From Hypoxylon rubiginosum (lineage: Eukaryota; Ascomycota; Sordariomycetes; Xylariales; Hypoxylaceae): a stretch of 64,000 nt of DNA. Location: contig CADCXA010000006.1 in the NCBI GenBank assembly GCA_902806565.1, positions 1,860,001 to 1,924,000 of the forward strand. Reading direction: 5' to 3'. Every line of letters starts with the position of its first letter. Position 1 is the stretch's first letter. Positions 45,558 through 58,831 of the stretch are shown in pieces. Position numbers and translations under genes: made by a program. The notes under the pieces were generated by a model. That model was not told the DNA's origin, did no database searches, and worked only from the letters and a program-made list of their open reading frames with translations.

Positions 45558-45864
45558 CTGCCTCATGTTCGAGTACACCATTATAATGATCGTAGTCGGA
45601 CAGTGTAGTAGATGGCTCGATCGGAGGATGCAGAAACGACACCTAGTCGTTGCTGACGAAGGTTGAGTTTCCTGTTGCTGCAATCAAAGGGAAGATGTGA
45701 TTTCCGCGTAATGGCCCAGAAAAGGTCTGATGCTTGAGCGTGCAGGACCGAAAATGAGTTCGGAATATGGCTACCCTCTGGCCACTCTGGCCATAATCAA
45801 CGAGCACCAGTAGTCTTGGATATACTCGGTCAAGAGCACATGTTTTTAGCACGACGGTAAGTGT
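45558..45864. other. Spacer between the gene relic and the bZIP gene
   Basis: It may contain further exons of the relic (an open minus-strand frame at 45643-45852), but no join is supported. Confidence 0.3.
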
Positions 45865-46882
45865 TCAAAATGTGCATCTTCCAACCTGAGGCATTTGGTG
45901 ACTCTGTTCCAGTGGGACTGGCGCGTGGTAATGCTGCATCGGGTACATGCCCCAAGGCTGGTACTGGTAGTTTGAGTGGACAGGCATCATGTTGACTTGC
46001 GTGCATCCAAAGTCTGAGAGTATATAGTCAGAACTCAGCTGCCGAGCTTGGGGCTGAGAGCACGAAAACATACCAGGCTTCATGTCCTCAAATCCTCCCT
46101 CCCCGTTTACGCAAGAGTCGGGAGGAGAGTGCATGTTTCGTGGTATGCTAGATCGTTCCAAGCCAGAGGACGGTGCGCTAGCAGAAATATAATTGCCGCC
46201 ATTATAGTCTTCAGTAACTTCGGAGGAAGCAGTGCTAGAGGCCGGAGATGGTGCAGATCGTGGCATCGATGTTGACCAGGCTTCTGTAGCATCACCATAA
46301 GAGGCCATGTTCGGCATCAGAGGATATATGGACACAGGCTGCCCATAGGATGGGTTGGGAGGGCTGGAGGAATGGAATACTACATAATGGTTAGCTGCCT
46401 TGTATTGGGAGGTAACAAGCGTAGCATTGGAATACGGAACGTACTAGGCTGATAGGGGTCACTGGAATCGGGGTGTCGCAACCCAAGACTTTCTCTAAGA
46501 CGCCCAAGTTCGTCCTCTAAAGACTTGTTTTGCCGTAGCAGGCTTTGAACAGTTTGATCCCGGTTCTGTTGGCTGCGAAGTTCCTCTATCTCCCTCTCAA
46601 GGCTATCGATGTGCTCCTTAGTCCGTGCCCGAATTGCCCTCTGGGCTTCTCGGTCATTGGCACGCTTGCGAGCAAGCTGCGAAGGAGTTAAAGTAGACAC
46701 GCTCCTGGTGCCTATATTCCAAGTCAGCTCTGGGCAGCGGAGGCGGGTTGGATTTTTTGAGTCTTACCTTTGCGCTTCCCACCCCTGGACGTTTCCGCCG
46801 TACGCTTCATATTGGATGCGTCTAAATTTGAGTTCGAATGGACGGTACTCCTGGGCCCGGACGATGTCGACGACAACGACAT
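45865..46882 (-). CDS. bZIP transcription factor
   Basis: Predicted DNA-binding regulator. Exons 46882-46768, 46711-46445 and 46379-45865 join in frame to 298 aa. The basic region QLARKRANDREAQRAIRARTKEHI lies at about residues 48-71 and is followed by a leucine zipper (LEREIEEL, then LLRQNKSLEDELGRLRESLGL). The NDREAQRAIRxRTKxHI form is characteristic of a fungal-specific bZIP group in which the usual Asn..Arg pair is kept. The rest is Ser/Pro/Tyr-rich and probably an activation region (YQYQPWGMYPMQHYH near the C-terminus). No DUF3425 domain is seen. Targets are unknown; the nearest neighbours are a gene relic and a gene-poor stretch. Confidence 0.88.
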
Positions 46883-47408
46883 GCTTAAATTAAAGTACGG
46901 GTTATGCTGAATAGTGATCGAAGTTTTATGAATGTCGTTGATCTAGGTTTAACTCGACTGTTGCAGTTGTTGAACTAGAGTTTGGATCCTGTTGATACGG
47001 GGAGAGGTTATATAAGAATGGCGAGCAATTCGCTCATTATGTGTAGCTACCTACCTATTGCTAGGACGTAGCAACTTTGTCATAATGGACCTAGCCATGA
47101 TGAACATAGCCAGCCCACTGTGGTTCAAAGGGTCTCTCTCATTGGAGGCTGGAAATAAAGGGATCTTCCCAGCATTGCCAGTGGGTGAGTTAGTGATGAG
47201 CGACGAGGATCTAGGACTAAGGGTAGTTAGTATCCATCGACGCTACCTCCGAGAATACTGCACGTACGCATATGCAACAGAACACGCAAGGTACGTGTGA
47301 TATGATGGCGCTAAGGAAGTAGTCAAGTTCTCGGAGAGGATCTGGGGTATAGGGGTCACCAACTTGTTCGGCATGCAGTTAACCTGTGATCGGTCCCGAA
47401 CGTTAAGC

Positions 47409-47434
47409 TCCACCACCACCACCACTACCACCAC
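47409..47434. repeat. (CAC)n trinucleotide repeat
   Basis: CACCACCACCACCACTACCACCAC in non-coding DNA upstream of the bZIP gene. Confidence 0.85.
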
Positions 47435-48650
47435 TAACTAGCTTGAGTACTTTTGGCATTTCCAACCCTGGCCCATGTGCAGATGGGTAATGTAAGCAGA
47501 CGTCGAGTCCGGGTGTGCGTCCGCACGTCTTGAGTGTCAGAGTGTCTTGTGAGTGTTGTGAAGAGCAAGGTTCAGGACTTTTATAGAGTTCACGCTACGC
47601 CATTAGATCCAGGCCAGTGCATAACAGCTTATAGAGGATTTTCTTGACGTGAAAGCTTTTGGTTTCTGGGTCTATGACTATGCTTAGAGAGGAGCACCGA
47701 GGTATGCTCGAAGTGAACATGAGGCGTTGATGCTGGAAACCCATCGGTTGATTCTCCTTTATGTCTGCGTGAACGTTTAGATAGGTTGCTAATAACGAAG
47801 GCAATGCGATAAATTGAACCGATGCTCTAGACCTGATCTAAGCAGATTATGCTGCTGAGACTACTCGTATCTGGCGACTGCAGCACATCATCAGTATTGA
47901 TGAAAAGTGCCTACTTGCCTTGGATTACACACCGAAGTTTGGTTACAAGAACACCTGATGATATTCTGAGAAGTTTCTTCGCAATTATTACGCGGTGACA
48001 GGCACTGCAATTAAGTGATGCGTATATCCGTAAGATATGCGGTGAGTTATCTATCTCCAACCGCCGGTCGCCACACGGGAGGCCCCCGACTTTGCAAGAC
48101 AACGGATATTCCATTTCGGGGAGATGAGAGGCATTCCGAGGAGGTGACAACGGACGACCCGAGGAGATGACCACGGACGACCCGTGGAAGTGAAGACTCC
48201 AGCGTACTCTCTTAGCGGATACGTCCAGCCCAAAACGTATAGTCTGAGAGTCATTGACTAAATTTTCACCAGTGTGAACTGTGTGATCCCCTGAAGCTTG
48301 GTAAAGTAAAGCGCCAAAATGTGGACCCACGTCTTTGCCACTTCCGGGTGCTCGACCTAGGAGTGTATTGTTGCCGGCACGTGATTTAGGATGATGCGTA
48401 TTATTTCCAACAGATGCTCCTTTGGGACGTTCGAGCCAGAGCGATGGCAAAGACCCCCAGAAATATTACACGGTCGTCTGAACTCTATTCTGAGGATAGC
48501 TCCGTTGGTGGATCGAAAAAATCTCAAAATCGTTGCTTGTTGGAAATAGGCGCATTTCTCCGTCGCCTAGGCCGGTCCGATTCTAGTGGGCCGGTAAGAA
48601 GAGCGGGTTTGTTAAGAACGGGTCCGGCCTTGAGGCTACAGGGCCCATTT

Positions 48651-48680
48651 ATCTACCTAGATAGGTACCTAGGTACCTAG
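48651..48680. repeat. Clustered TACCTAGGTA palindromes
   Basis: TCTACCTAGATAGGTACC followed by TAGGTACCTAG: overlapping copies of the dispersed palindrome found throughout the intergenic DNA of this window. Confidence 0.8.
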
Positions 48681-48845
48681 TCGTCAACGGAATAGCAGAG
48701 CATCACACTGCCCCTGCTTAGAAGACGAGCTGAGCAAAGTTGGGGTATTCCAAGTCGTCTTTTATTCGAGCTCAAGGTGCTGTCATCAGTTGCCTCCCCA
48801 TTTTAGTTAGGTTAGGAATATTGACGGAAGACTACCAGGTAGGAG

Positions 48846-50375
48846 TCATGTAATTTCCGGATTGACGTCTCTGACTGCCGATACCAACTCTTCCATGCCT
48901 CCGACTTCCGTAGGCCCGGACATGCCGGATGGGGGCAAAGCCCAGCCGGGAAGAGGGCTGACGTAACTCCAGCCACCGCCCGAATCTTCATATCGAAGAC
49001 TATGTAGCCATAGCGAGAGCTCTTGCAGTCCGGGGTCGGTGTATAGCGGTGTATCGCAGACTTCGCAAAGCTCGCCGGACATCTTCTCCGCCTTCCTCTT
49101 GTTATACTCATCCACCATTTCGTCATGGTAGGCAACCGCATCCGCCACTTCCTCTTTCCCCATACGGTTGAGGCGAGTAATGATATCCTCATCTGTATTC
49201 TCGAGGGCGTCGGGGTCGTTATAGCCGAGTTTGATTCCCCAGACCCTCTGGTTAGCGTAGATGGGGTCATTTTGAATGGGATGCCCTAGGTGCTGGAGAT
49301 GGACCCTAATCTGATGGGTTCTGCCGGTGACCGGAAGACATCGTACAATCGAATATCCCTCCTTACGTAGCCATGGCCTATCTTTCTCTTCGGGGACATC
49401 TCCGGCCGGTGGAATATTTCCATCTTGTGCCCGTTGCTGAGGCTCACATGGGGGATAGTAAGCGAGCTTCTTGAAGACTGTCCTAGCCGACTTTCCATTG
49501 GCCCGTACTCGATTCAATCCAAGCTTCGGGGAGATTTGAAGCAAGGGTTGATTGCAAACTACTTCCTCGTCAGGGAAATTGCCGATAACCCTAGCGAGGT
49601 ACTCCTTTCGTACACTTCTTTGCTTAATCTGTGTGGTGAGCTGATCTGCGGCCTTGGGGTGCTTGGCAACGAACATGATACCGCTAGTCAGCCTGTCGAG
49701 TCTGTTGCAGGTATATGCGACCCATTCCGAATGCCTCTCAGCCTTCATGATTTCGATGACCGAGTTGAAGTTGTATCTCCCTGCGGGATGGACAGGCACA
49801 CCAGAAGGCTTGTTGATCACGATCATGTCTTCATCCTCGTGGATGATTCCTATTGGGTCCGCTACAACAGGCGGCTCATGTCGATGTATCGTATGTGATA
49901 CCAGTTCCCCATTCTTCAGAATATGGTCTGGACTGGTCGGTTTACCGTTGACGCAGATTTGACCCGTCTCCATGGCATTCTTATAGTATGCCAATGGACG
50001 ATCTCTAAATTCGCTCTCGAACACGTCTATGAGCTTTCTGCCTCTCCATCGTTCTTTGACCCAGGTTTTATACGTAAAATGGTAAGGAGCAACACGTCGT
50101 AAGCCGTTCTCGAAATAGTAAGGCGGCGGCCAGGAATTTGCGTCTGGGGCAGTAGGAACTGAGGTCTTAATTTCCTCAACTTCCTTCCGCGGTGCTGGCT
50201 CAGAAATAGCCAGGTTCTCAATCTCTGGCATTGTAATGGCGGCAGAGGGCGCCTCTCCAACTTGACTCATGGTGGGCCAAAGTTGTTCCGCTTGTCTAGG
50301 TACGTAGGCACCAAACCCCTGATAAAATCCGTGCCAATGTCGCAGAATTTCAAGAGTCTGGCGTCTGTATTTCAT
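48846..50375 (-). CDS. PUS9: tRNA pseudouridine synthase, RluA family (Pus9/Rib2-N type)
   Basis: Isomerises uridine to pseudouridine in tRNA; yeast Pus8 and Pus9 act on position 32 (established for the family). A single exon. The ATG at 50375 gives 509 aa; the ATG at 50270 (MSQVGEAPS) gives 474 aa and may be the cytosolic start; codons further upstream reach only a GTG. The family-specific front YHFTYKTWVKERWRGRKLIDVFESEF is followed by an S4-like RNA-binding part (AMETGQICVNGK), then the RluA core with the catalytic Asp in CNRLDRLTSGIMF, VNKPSGVPVHP and GRTHQIRVHLQHLGHPI. The deaminase half of yeast Rib2 is absent, so this is the Pus9 form. A CEVC..-type tail sits near the C-terminus. Confidence 0.88.
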   Translation of the reverse strand: MKYRRQTLEILRHWHGFYQGFGAYVPRQAEQLWPTMSQVGEAPSAAITMPEIENLAISEPAPRKEVEEIKTSVPTAPDANSWPPPYYFENGLRRVAPYHFTYKTWVKERWRGRKLIDVFESEFRDRPLAYYKNAMETGQICVNGKPTSPDHILKNGELVSHTIHRHEPPVVADPIGIIHEDEDMIVINKPSGVPVHPAGRYNFNSVIEIMKAERHSEWVAYTCNRLDRLTSGIMFVAKHPKAADQLTTQIKQRSVRKEYLARVIGNFPDEEVVCNQPLLQISPKLGLNRVRANGKSARTVFKKLAYYPPCEPQQRAQDGNIPPAGDVPEEKDRPWLRKEGYSIVRCLPVTGRTHQIRVHLQHLGHPIQNDPIYANQRVWGIKLGYNDPDALENTDEDIITRLNRMGKEEVADAVAYHDEMVDEYNKRKAEKMSGELCEVCDTPLYTDPGLQELSLWLHSLRYEDSGGGWSYVSPLPGWALPPSGMSGPTEVGGMEELVSAVRDVNPEIT

Positions 50376-50819
50376 ACAATGCCGAAGATCGCAGCTGCAT
50401 CTATTGAGTGGCCGGTAATCACAGATATATCTGAGACGCTGAGCTGTTGCTCGGCGGACGAACAGATGCGATATTGAAAGGAAAGGAAAAGATTGAGCGG
50501 TAAGATTTGGCAGTAAATTCACTAGGCAGAGTTTGGCTTACGTAATACCGATGCGGGACCGACCTCCAAGAATTGAAATGTGTGCATACTTGAATGGAAT
50601 AGGGGGTCAGTCGATGTTGCAAGACGAAATGATGGAAAGGAATTGCATTATATGGACGACATACACTGAAGCAGTTTACTTTTGTATATGCTCAAAAGCA
50701 CGCCAGTTCATTATTTGCCATCGGGTCTACATTTACATATTATCAAAGTGATGAATTCACATTTCTAAACGACGGGGCCTCCCAACCATACAGATGGTAT
50801 CCTCGTAGAGCTAACTTTC
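50376..50819. other. Spacer between PUS9 and PRP6
   Basis: Contains the PUS9 promoter and the PRP6 3' end (both minus strand). Nothing else is recognised. Confidence 0.5.
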
Positions 50820-53715
50820 CTAATGTAGCTCAGCAGTCACGAGCTTCAAAATCTCCTCGACGCCCTTCTTAGCGTTCCTCGGGTTCTTAGCCACGCTTTG
50901 CCAGACCTCTCCGTGCCGCGGCTCCACGCCGATACACTTGCTAATGACCTCTTCTCTTTTTTCCTCCGTCCCGTGCTCCAGTAAAAACTTGTAGTACCAC
51001 GCCCAGCTATCGCCTAGATCTGAATCTCGTACCAACGCCTTCTCGAACCAGTTCTGTGCCTTCTCCAAACGTCTCTCGCCCCAGAAGATACGCGCAACCG
51101 CCACGAGCAGACTTGGGTCGTTGTCTACCTCCTTGATTGCTTCGAGAGCTCGTGGTTTCCGTTGCGGCCGCGACGTCAGGTGCCAGATCTTCTCGCTCCA
51201 GAGGACGCCCTGGTCGGGTTTTGGTACGTCACGGAGGGCACGTTCCATGAGCGACTCGGCCTGCTTCATGTTCTGCGCGCGCCTCTCCACGCGAACAGAC
51301 TCGCACCACAACTCAGCCGATTTAGGTACGGCAAGACGCGCACGATCGAGGACGGATCGAGCTTTGGGCAACTGGCCTAACTTCTCCTCCAGGCGAGAAT
51401 ATAGTAACCAGAGAGGCACCGATTTCGGTACAGCTTTGACTCCTGTGCTGTAGGCTTCGCGAGCCTGCAGAGACTTGTGTAGGTCTTCATAGATCTGGCC
51501 TTTTATCATCCATAGCTTAGCCGACGCCGGGAAGAGATTGAGAGCTTGCTGGACAAGATCCAGTGAAGCGTCGAGATCATCCAGCTGTCGCTCGAAGACG
51601 GCACTCTTCATCCAGACACGATCCGTCGGAGCCTCTTGTCGAGCTGTTTTCAGAAGGCCACGCGCCTGTTCTATCTGACCATTCTCAGCTTCGAGCTTAA
51701 CGGCTGCAAGCCATATATCTTCGTTGTTTGGATTCTGCTGGAACGCCCTAGCCAGAACACGGCGAGCATTGTCGATCTCTCCAGCTTGCCATTTCTCTTT
51801 GGCGAGCATCATCCACAAGACTTCGCTACGAGGCACAGCATTGACAGCCTTTTCGAGAACTTGCCATAAGTCCTCCCTGGAGCCATGGTTCCTTTCCAAA
51901 TCTGCGGCTGCCAACCATATCGTTTTGCTTGTCGGAAACACCCGGAGCGCATACGCGTAGATCGCCCGAGCCGTCTCATACATGCCCCGGTTGATACTGC
52001 CACGAGCATCATCTAACCAGGTGTCCTTACGATCATCGTCTTCGTCAAGGCCGTAACCCAGAGTTTCCCGGATGATAGCGCCACAGGTGATTATAGCGCC
52101 TTCTTGTTCGCACTTCTCAGCCTCCCCAATCCATTCCTCCCGTTTCGGCATTGCAGACTCTTTGACAAGAACTTGCGCGGCACGCTTCATTACGTTGACC
52201 TTTTCTCCTTGGCCCAGCTGCTCCTGCAATCTAGCGGCAGCTATCCAGATCTCGTAAGATGTTGGACAATGTTTACGAGCTTTGTTCAGTACCTTCTGCG
52301 CATTCTCCGGTGTCTCAAGCCTAGCCAAGGCAAGCCACAGGTCCACCGACAAGGGAATTAGCTCCGTAGCCTTTGCAAGGAGTAGTTTGGCATCGCTCGG
52401 GTCTTCCTCCAAGTTAACGGCCTCCTTCCACAAGGCCTCGGACTCGGGGGTATGATCTAGAGCGTGCCGTATGACGCGTTTCTTGGATCTTGTGTCGTCC
52501 TCCAATTTCATCGCCTCGACCCACAGGCGCACCGAACGGTTATTCTTTTGGATCGCTTGTGCGGCGATGATCTTAGCATTACGACTCTCATTAAGTCGGA
52601 TGCTTTCAAGCCAGACGTCCTCGTTCTTAGGACAGTGTTCGCAGCCTCGCGCTATGACATTTCGGGCCGCTACAATTTTACCAGCAAGTTCCTCGAGACG
52701 AGCCGCAGCTATCCAGCCGGGGCCGTTGTTGGGGTTGGTCTTGATGACTGACTCAAGCAGTTCCCTCACTCTGTTGATATCACCGACTTGAGCTGCGCTC
52801 TCCGGCAGCTGGGTTTTTGCAAGACTAGTCAGATAGCCTCTAGGGTCAACACTTGTTGCACTTCCGGAGGTGGCAGCTCCGTTCTGGGAGGCTTGGTCAA
52901 GCCTGACCTGAAGGACTTTGTCTCTAGCTTGACCGATTTTGGCGAAATTTGTCATGGTCCCATCTTGCGCGCTTGAGCCACCGGCGGTTGAAGCTGCGCC
53001 ATCATCCATTATGGTGGATCCCAGCTCGCCGGCGCTTCCAGCGGCAGCTAACACGCTATCCGGAACAGCATAGAAGCGCTGTTGTCTTGCCTGCTTGCTT
53101 CGCCTATTCTTTCCGGTAAGATCGCCAACCTCGGGTAGAGCTGCCCATTCTTCTTCAGTAACGCTTTCGAGTCCTCTCTTTAGGTCAGCAAACTGTTGTT
53201 GGATCTTGGGATTCTTGCGTTCGTATTCTTCTTGTTCTGCCTTTTCTCGGGCTTCCCTATTCGCGTAAAACAATCGTCGGTAATCTGTCCAAACTAACTT
53301 CGGGATGAACTGTGAACTAGCTGGGGTGGAAGATGGGGGTAAACGGGAAAATGACTAACCTTCTTGCTCTCCTCCGCTTGTCCATCTTCTCATCTATATC
53401 CCGGTATATTCGGTCGGCCTCATCATCGTCTTTGTCGTAGACACCGCCAGCGAAGAGACCGACTTCGTTGTCGGGGTCTTGGTATCGATCATCGTTATTA
53501 TCATCATCCTCCTCCTTCTCTTTCTTGCCCGCGGCATCGCCAAATCCTAATTGCGCCGCTCGTTTCGCGAGAGCCTCTTTGATTTGATCTTCAGAGGGGC
53601 CTTCTCTGGCAGGGCCTAGATCTGAACGCGTGGTGAAGCCTGTGGCACCACGTCCCAAGCCGGCGACATAGTTATCTGGTGCCGGTTGGCTGAGAAAATC
53701 GCGTCGCCCCGTCAT
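50820..53715 (-). CDS. PRP6: Pre-mRNA splicing factor Prp6 (U4/U6.U5 tri-snRNP)
   Basis: HAT/TPR-repeat scaffold that bridges U5 and U4/U6 in the tri-snRNP; nuclear. Exons 53715-53360 and 53256-50820 give 930 aa, the usual length. The intron acceptor AATAG at 53257 restores the conserved run RRRARREAREKAEQEEYERKNPKIQQQFADLKR; an acceptor further 5' would insert foreign residues. The N-terminal PRP1 domain (about residues 10-160) starts NYVAGLGRGATGFTTRSDLGPA and contains an acidic linker (EEDDDNNDD). From about residue 250 onward come repeated HAT units (W..AA.LE, IWLAAVKLEAENGQ, LWLLYSRLEEKLGQ). It is divergent from DIM1, with 401 bp between start codons. Confidence 0.95.
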
Positions 53716-55455
<1,740 letters not shown>

Positions 55456-55764
55456 CCTACGGGGCTATTCAGTAACGCATGCATGATTCACGACAGGGGC
55501 GTTTTAGGGGGTCAAAAGCTTATAATGCATTGGGCAGGAGTTCCGGTGTTAAGACAGACTTGTGCCAATTATAAGGCCAACAGAAGCTTCACATCGCAAA
55601 CGAATGTGATCCTAGGAGTTGCTCTGTAACGTCGATAATTATTAGACTCTGATACGTATAGACGTCAATCGTACAAAAGTGTTTGTTCATCCATTCAACC
55701 CCGATACCCAGCAAACTTGAATATCTCATCCTCTCGCCGTGGAATAACTATAACTATAGCCTCT
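55456..55764. other. Short intergenic, convergent gene ends
   Basis: 3' flanks of DIM1 (plus) and the small calcofluor-type gene (minus). No other feature. Confidence 0.5.
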
Positions 55765-56300
55765 TCATTTTCCGCCGCCGAACCAGCTCGAAATACCACT
55801 CTTAGCCTTAGCCGCGTCGGCCTCCACCTTTCTATCGAACTCGTCCACCTTCTTCAAGGCAGCGGCCTTGGCGTCCTTTGCGTAGGCTTCAGTTTCTTGG
55901 GCGGCTTTTTGCAGCTCGGCTTGCGTCTTGCCAAGCTATCGATCGGGTTCATGATTAGTCTCCCGCACGTTCTACAGCTGGGTAGCGACGGCAACTCACA
56001 GCGCTGTCAAATTTGGCACCGGCTTCTGCGCCGTACTTCTCGGCGTCTTTCTTAGCCTGCTCTCCTCGGCCGGGGATTTCCGACTTGAACTTGGCAGAGG
56101 CTCTGTGGGCGTCGGCTATACGAAATATCAACGTCAGAATAGACTCTAGCTATTTAGTGCATATCAGGTCGGCGGCTAGAGACTGTACCTTCAGCTTTCT
56201 TCTGAGCAACCTTGGGGTCGCCACCAGCGCTGTAGAGGTAGTAACCAATACCACCAGCGGCGGCCAGACCGAACGCTAGAGGTGCCTTAGATCGCGACAT
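55765..56300 (-). CDS. Small membrane-anchored helical protein (calcofluor white hypersensitive-type)
   Basis: Exons 56300-56189, 56115-56000 and 55935-55765 join in frame to 132 aa. One hydrophobic N-terminal helix (LAFGLAAAGGIGYYLYSAGG, about residues 8-27) is followed by a long charged helix dominated by Ala, Lys and Glu (KKVDEFDRKVEADAAKAK), ending in ISSWFGGGK. This is the layout of the fungal proteins annotated as calcofluor white hypersensitive, probably membrane-anchored and perhaps mitochondrial; their molecular role is not known to me. The name is from memory of the family pattern. The gene escapes single-frame ORF detection because of its three short exons. Confidence 0.7.
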
Positions 56301-57448
56301 TGTGATGTGATGAGTATATGTTATAGAATTGGTGAGCAGAAGCAATGGATGGGATAGTATGTGCTTTGTTTAGGTAGAAGGAAAGCTTTGAGAGGTTAGA
56401 AGATGAAGTTATTGGACGTCTAGAATGAAAAGGACTCGTAGGAGGAATGGAAGGCAATTTATTGCAACTACATACAAGGTATAGCTAATAGCTACGTATA
56501 TACGTACATACCACGTCCCCTATAAATAATGGCTTTGTATGACTAGCCCAAGCCCCAGGTTCTTTGATGCTGGTGGTGATTCGTTTAGTGGTTACTGTTA
56601 CTTGATGGGCTGCTCTATTGTGCCATTGTCACAAGATATATGACGTAATTCATGCTGAATGCGAAGGTGGGGATAAGAGCAGTAGCTAGGAAAGACTTGG
56701 AAGTGACTTGATTTAACGTACATATATCATAGCATGTGGAAGTTCCCTTCAAGTACCTCTAAGCTTCTCTGTCTCCTTGAAACCCCACATTGCCAAAGCT
56801 CTTTTCAGCAAGCACATTGTAACCTTACAAAAGTGATGACCCTGACCCTGCTTCAGATCATTCCATTCACATGGATGCCGATGCAGCTTTTTTCTTATCC
56901 TTCGCAAATTACATCATCCACTATTCGATATCGTGAAATCCGAATTTTACAGTAGGTGCCTACATCGTTGCCTCGTGCCTTGGCAGTTTGAATTCGAATA
57001 GGGGAAACATGGCTAGGTCTACCTGTTAGCCCTGTGGCTTAGCTGTAGCTTGTTCCGTTTCTGTTCAGCTGTTCTTCATTACCTGTACTTTATATGGGTT
57101 TCGACAGCTTTGCCTGGTTTTTTAGCCTCATTCGTCATTGATACTAGCTCCCGGCTTGCACCTTAGACCCTACCTGGTATCTTATTTACTTTATTGTGAG
57201 ACTAAAATTCTAGCTGTCTGGGTCGTATTGTTTAGTCCTACGACGCTTCGTCTCCCTCTTCCAACTTCTCTTACTCAGAACTGCAGAACTGCCATCAGTC
57301 AGCAAACTACTGAGCTGGATACAGCTTCTGTTTATACCAAGACAGTTTGCTTTCTTTTCTACTTCGTAGCTAAGGCTCGCCTCCGACTAATTGCTAGGTC
57401 TAGCGTCCTCCGTAGCCTCCATTATGCTGAGTACGTCTAAATCGAACG
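56301..57448. other. Intergenic, divergent promoter region
   Basis: 1.15 kb between the small helical-protein gene (minus) and the dysferlin-domain gene (plus). Pyrimidine-rich tracts near 57100-57400 precede the latter, as is common in fungal promoters. No gene. Confidence 0.5.
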
Positions 57449-58831
57449 ATGCCCAAAACCAAAGCGCATCTGCGCAGCTCTCGTCGTATCCCTCCGCTAG
57501 GAGATAGCGAAATCGACCATGAAATAAGTCTCGTTGATCATTCGGCACCATCCGAAGAAGCACGATCTCTGACTCCAGAGACAGACAGCAACGACAACGA
57601 TATCCAATATTCTCCTTCAAACCAACCCCTTATCCCGACCGAGAGTCGTCCCTCGTCTACCCAGCCCGAAGCAGAGGCTGTTCAACCTTCAAATGGGGTC
57701 GCTGCCACCACTGCTACTGCTACCGCTACCGAGGCGGGACCATCCGATGGGCAGGATATATCACATGCTCCTACAGAAGAGACGGGGGCTTCAATAACCG
57801 GGAAAGACACAGCCCCTGAAGAGAATGGCGTTCAAAGGACCTCTGGCAGTAAGAAGCACCGTTCGCATCCGCGAAAGGAGCCTGAAACAGCGATTGAAAT
57901 ACTCTACGAAAACCAGCGGGGAGGCTTTCTCTGCGGCATTCCTCTCTTCGCCTCCGCCGCATTGGGCAACCTAGATCCCCCTCCATGGACCAATTCTTTC
58001 CACAAGCCCAGCCCGACCGATATATACACCGCCCAGGTTCCCGACCCGAGTTGGGAATGGGCTTGGCCCGAGTGGCGCGTGAACCACGACGAAGAAACAC
58101 AGGCCGATAGTGACGGTTGGGAATATTCGTTCATGTTTTCTAAGAAGTTTTCATGGCACGGACCTAAGTGGTACAGTTCATTCGTCCGCAGGAGGACGTG
58201 GATCAGGAGACGAATCAAGAAAGCCTTTGGCTACGAGGCGAACGGTCCGATCATGGGCCCGGATTACTTCTCGGTAGTTCCGTCGAAAGACGCGGAACGG
58301 GGCAGCGTCGGCCAGCCTATTGTTCGCGCATCTCGAGATATCGGGCGAGGGGACGAAGATGAAACCGAGGCTAAACCGAATATAACGACTACGGATGAGC
58401 TAATGGCAGTCCTGAGGAGGTCGCGCATTGATCGCGAGAGGCTCGACGCTGCGGAAAACTACATAGAAAACTGTTCGGACGAATTACAAAATCTGCAAGA
58501 CCACATGCACGAGATCATGGGCCTGTTCGTGTTCCAGGCATCTCGAAAGCTACTTCTAACACGACTCATCAAGCTTCACGACGACGAAGCAGATACGGAT
58601 CATAAGGGGAAATCACCCGTGACGCGGCAGAAGGCCGAGAACCTTGCCGAGGCGATTAAGCACGCGGACGAAGAAGTTCGGAGACTCGAGTATTGGAGCG
58701 ATATTAAAGGCATGGCGGACAGTGGCACATCTAGGGGCGCAGTAGACTGCGATTCGGGTTGGGATAAGAAATGGGAAGGGCTCGACAAAAGCGGTCCAAA
58801 GGGCGTCGAGGCGGAAGGCCAGCTTCCGTAA
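57449..58831 (+). CDS. Peroxin/dysferlin-domain protein (Mug65/Spo73-like)
   Basis: A single exon codes 460 aa. The first ~145 residues are disordered (Ser/Thr/Pro/Glu-rich, with an alternating Ala-Thr run ATTATATATATEA). The dysferlin-type (DysF) domain follows at about 150-265: YENQRGGFLCGIPLFA, then PDPSWEWAWPEWRVN, DGWEYSFMFS and FSWHGPKWYSSFVRRRTWIRRR, with the conserved Trp/Arg pairs of this fold. The last ~120 residues form a charged helical region (LDAAENYIENCSDELQNLQDHMHEI). The same domain is found in peroxisomal Pex23/Pex30 proteins, yeast Spo73 and S. pombe Mug65; the single soluble copy without TM segments favours the Mug65/Spo73 type. Confidence 0.8.
   Translation: MPKTKAHLRSSRRIPPLGDSEIDHEISLVDHSAPSEEARSLTPETDSNDNDIQYSPSNQPLIPTESRPSSTQPEAEAVQPSNGVAATTATATATEAGPSDGQDISHAPTEETGASITGKDTAPEENGVQRTSGSKKHRSHPRKEPETAIEILYENQRGGFLCGIPLFASAALGNLDPPPWTNSFHKPSPTDIYTAQVPDPSWEWAWPEWRVNHDEETQADSDGWEYSFMFSKKFSWHGPKWYSSFVRRRTWIRRRIKKAFGYEANGPIMGPDYFSVVPSKDAERGSVGQPIVRASRDIGRGDEDETEAKPNITTTDELMAVLRRSRIDRERLDAAENYIENCSDELQNLQDHMHEIMGLFVFQASRKLLLTRLIKLHDDEADTDHKGKSPVTRQKAENLAEAIKHADEEVRRLEYWSDIKGMADSGTSRGAVDCDSGWDKKWEGLDKSGPKGVEAEGQLP

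Larger units (their letters stand above)
46883..48845. other. Intergenic with a (CAC)n microsatellite and palindromes
   Basis: 2 kb between the bZIP start and the 3' end of the pseudouridine synthase gene. It contains (CAC)n at 47409-47434 and a triple CCTAGGTA-type palindrome at 48651-48680. The 179-codon minus-strand frame at 47911-48450 starts only at a TTG and has repeat-like content (GGACGACCCG twice near 48151-48184); it is not called as a gene. Confidence 0.5.

Noticed and set aside
45865..46882. Fusion of the bZIP protein with the relic downstream
   Set aside because: A stop codon closes the bZIP frame at 45865 and no good donor site precedes it; the only GT there (CAGGTTGGA) is a weak match.
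47911..48450. 179-codon open frame on the minus strand between the bZIP and PUS9 genes
   Set aside because: It starts only at a TTG codon, contains an internal short DNA repeat, and its translation shows no domain, signal peptide or conserved look.
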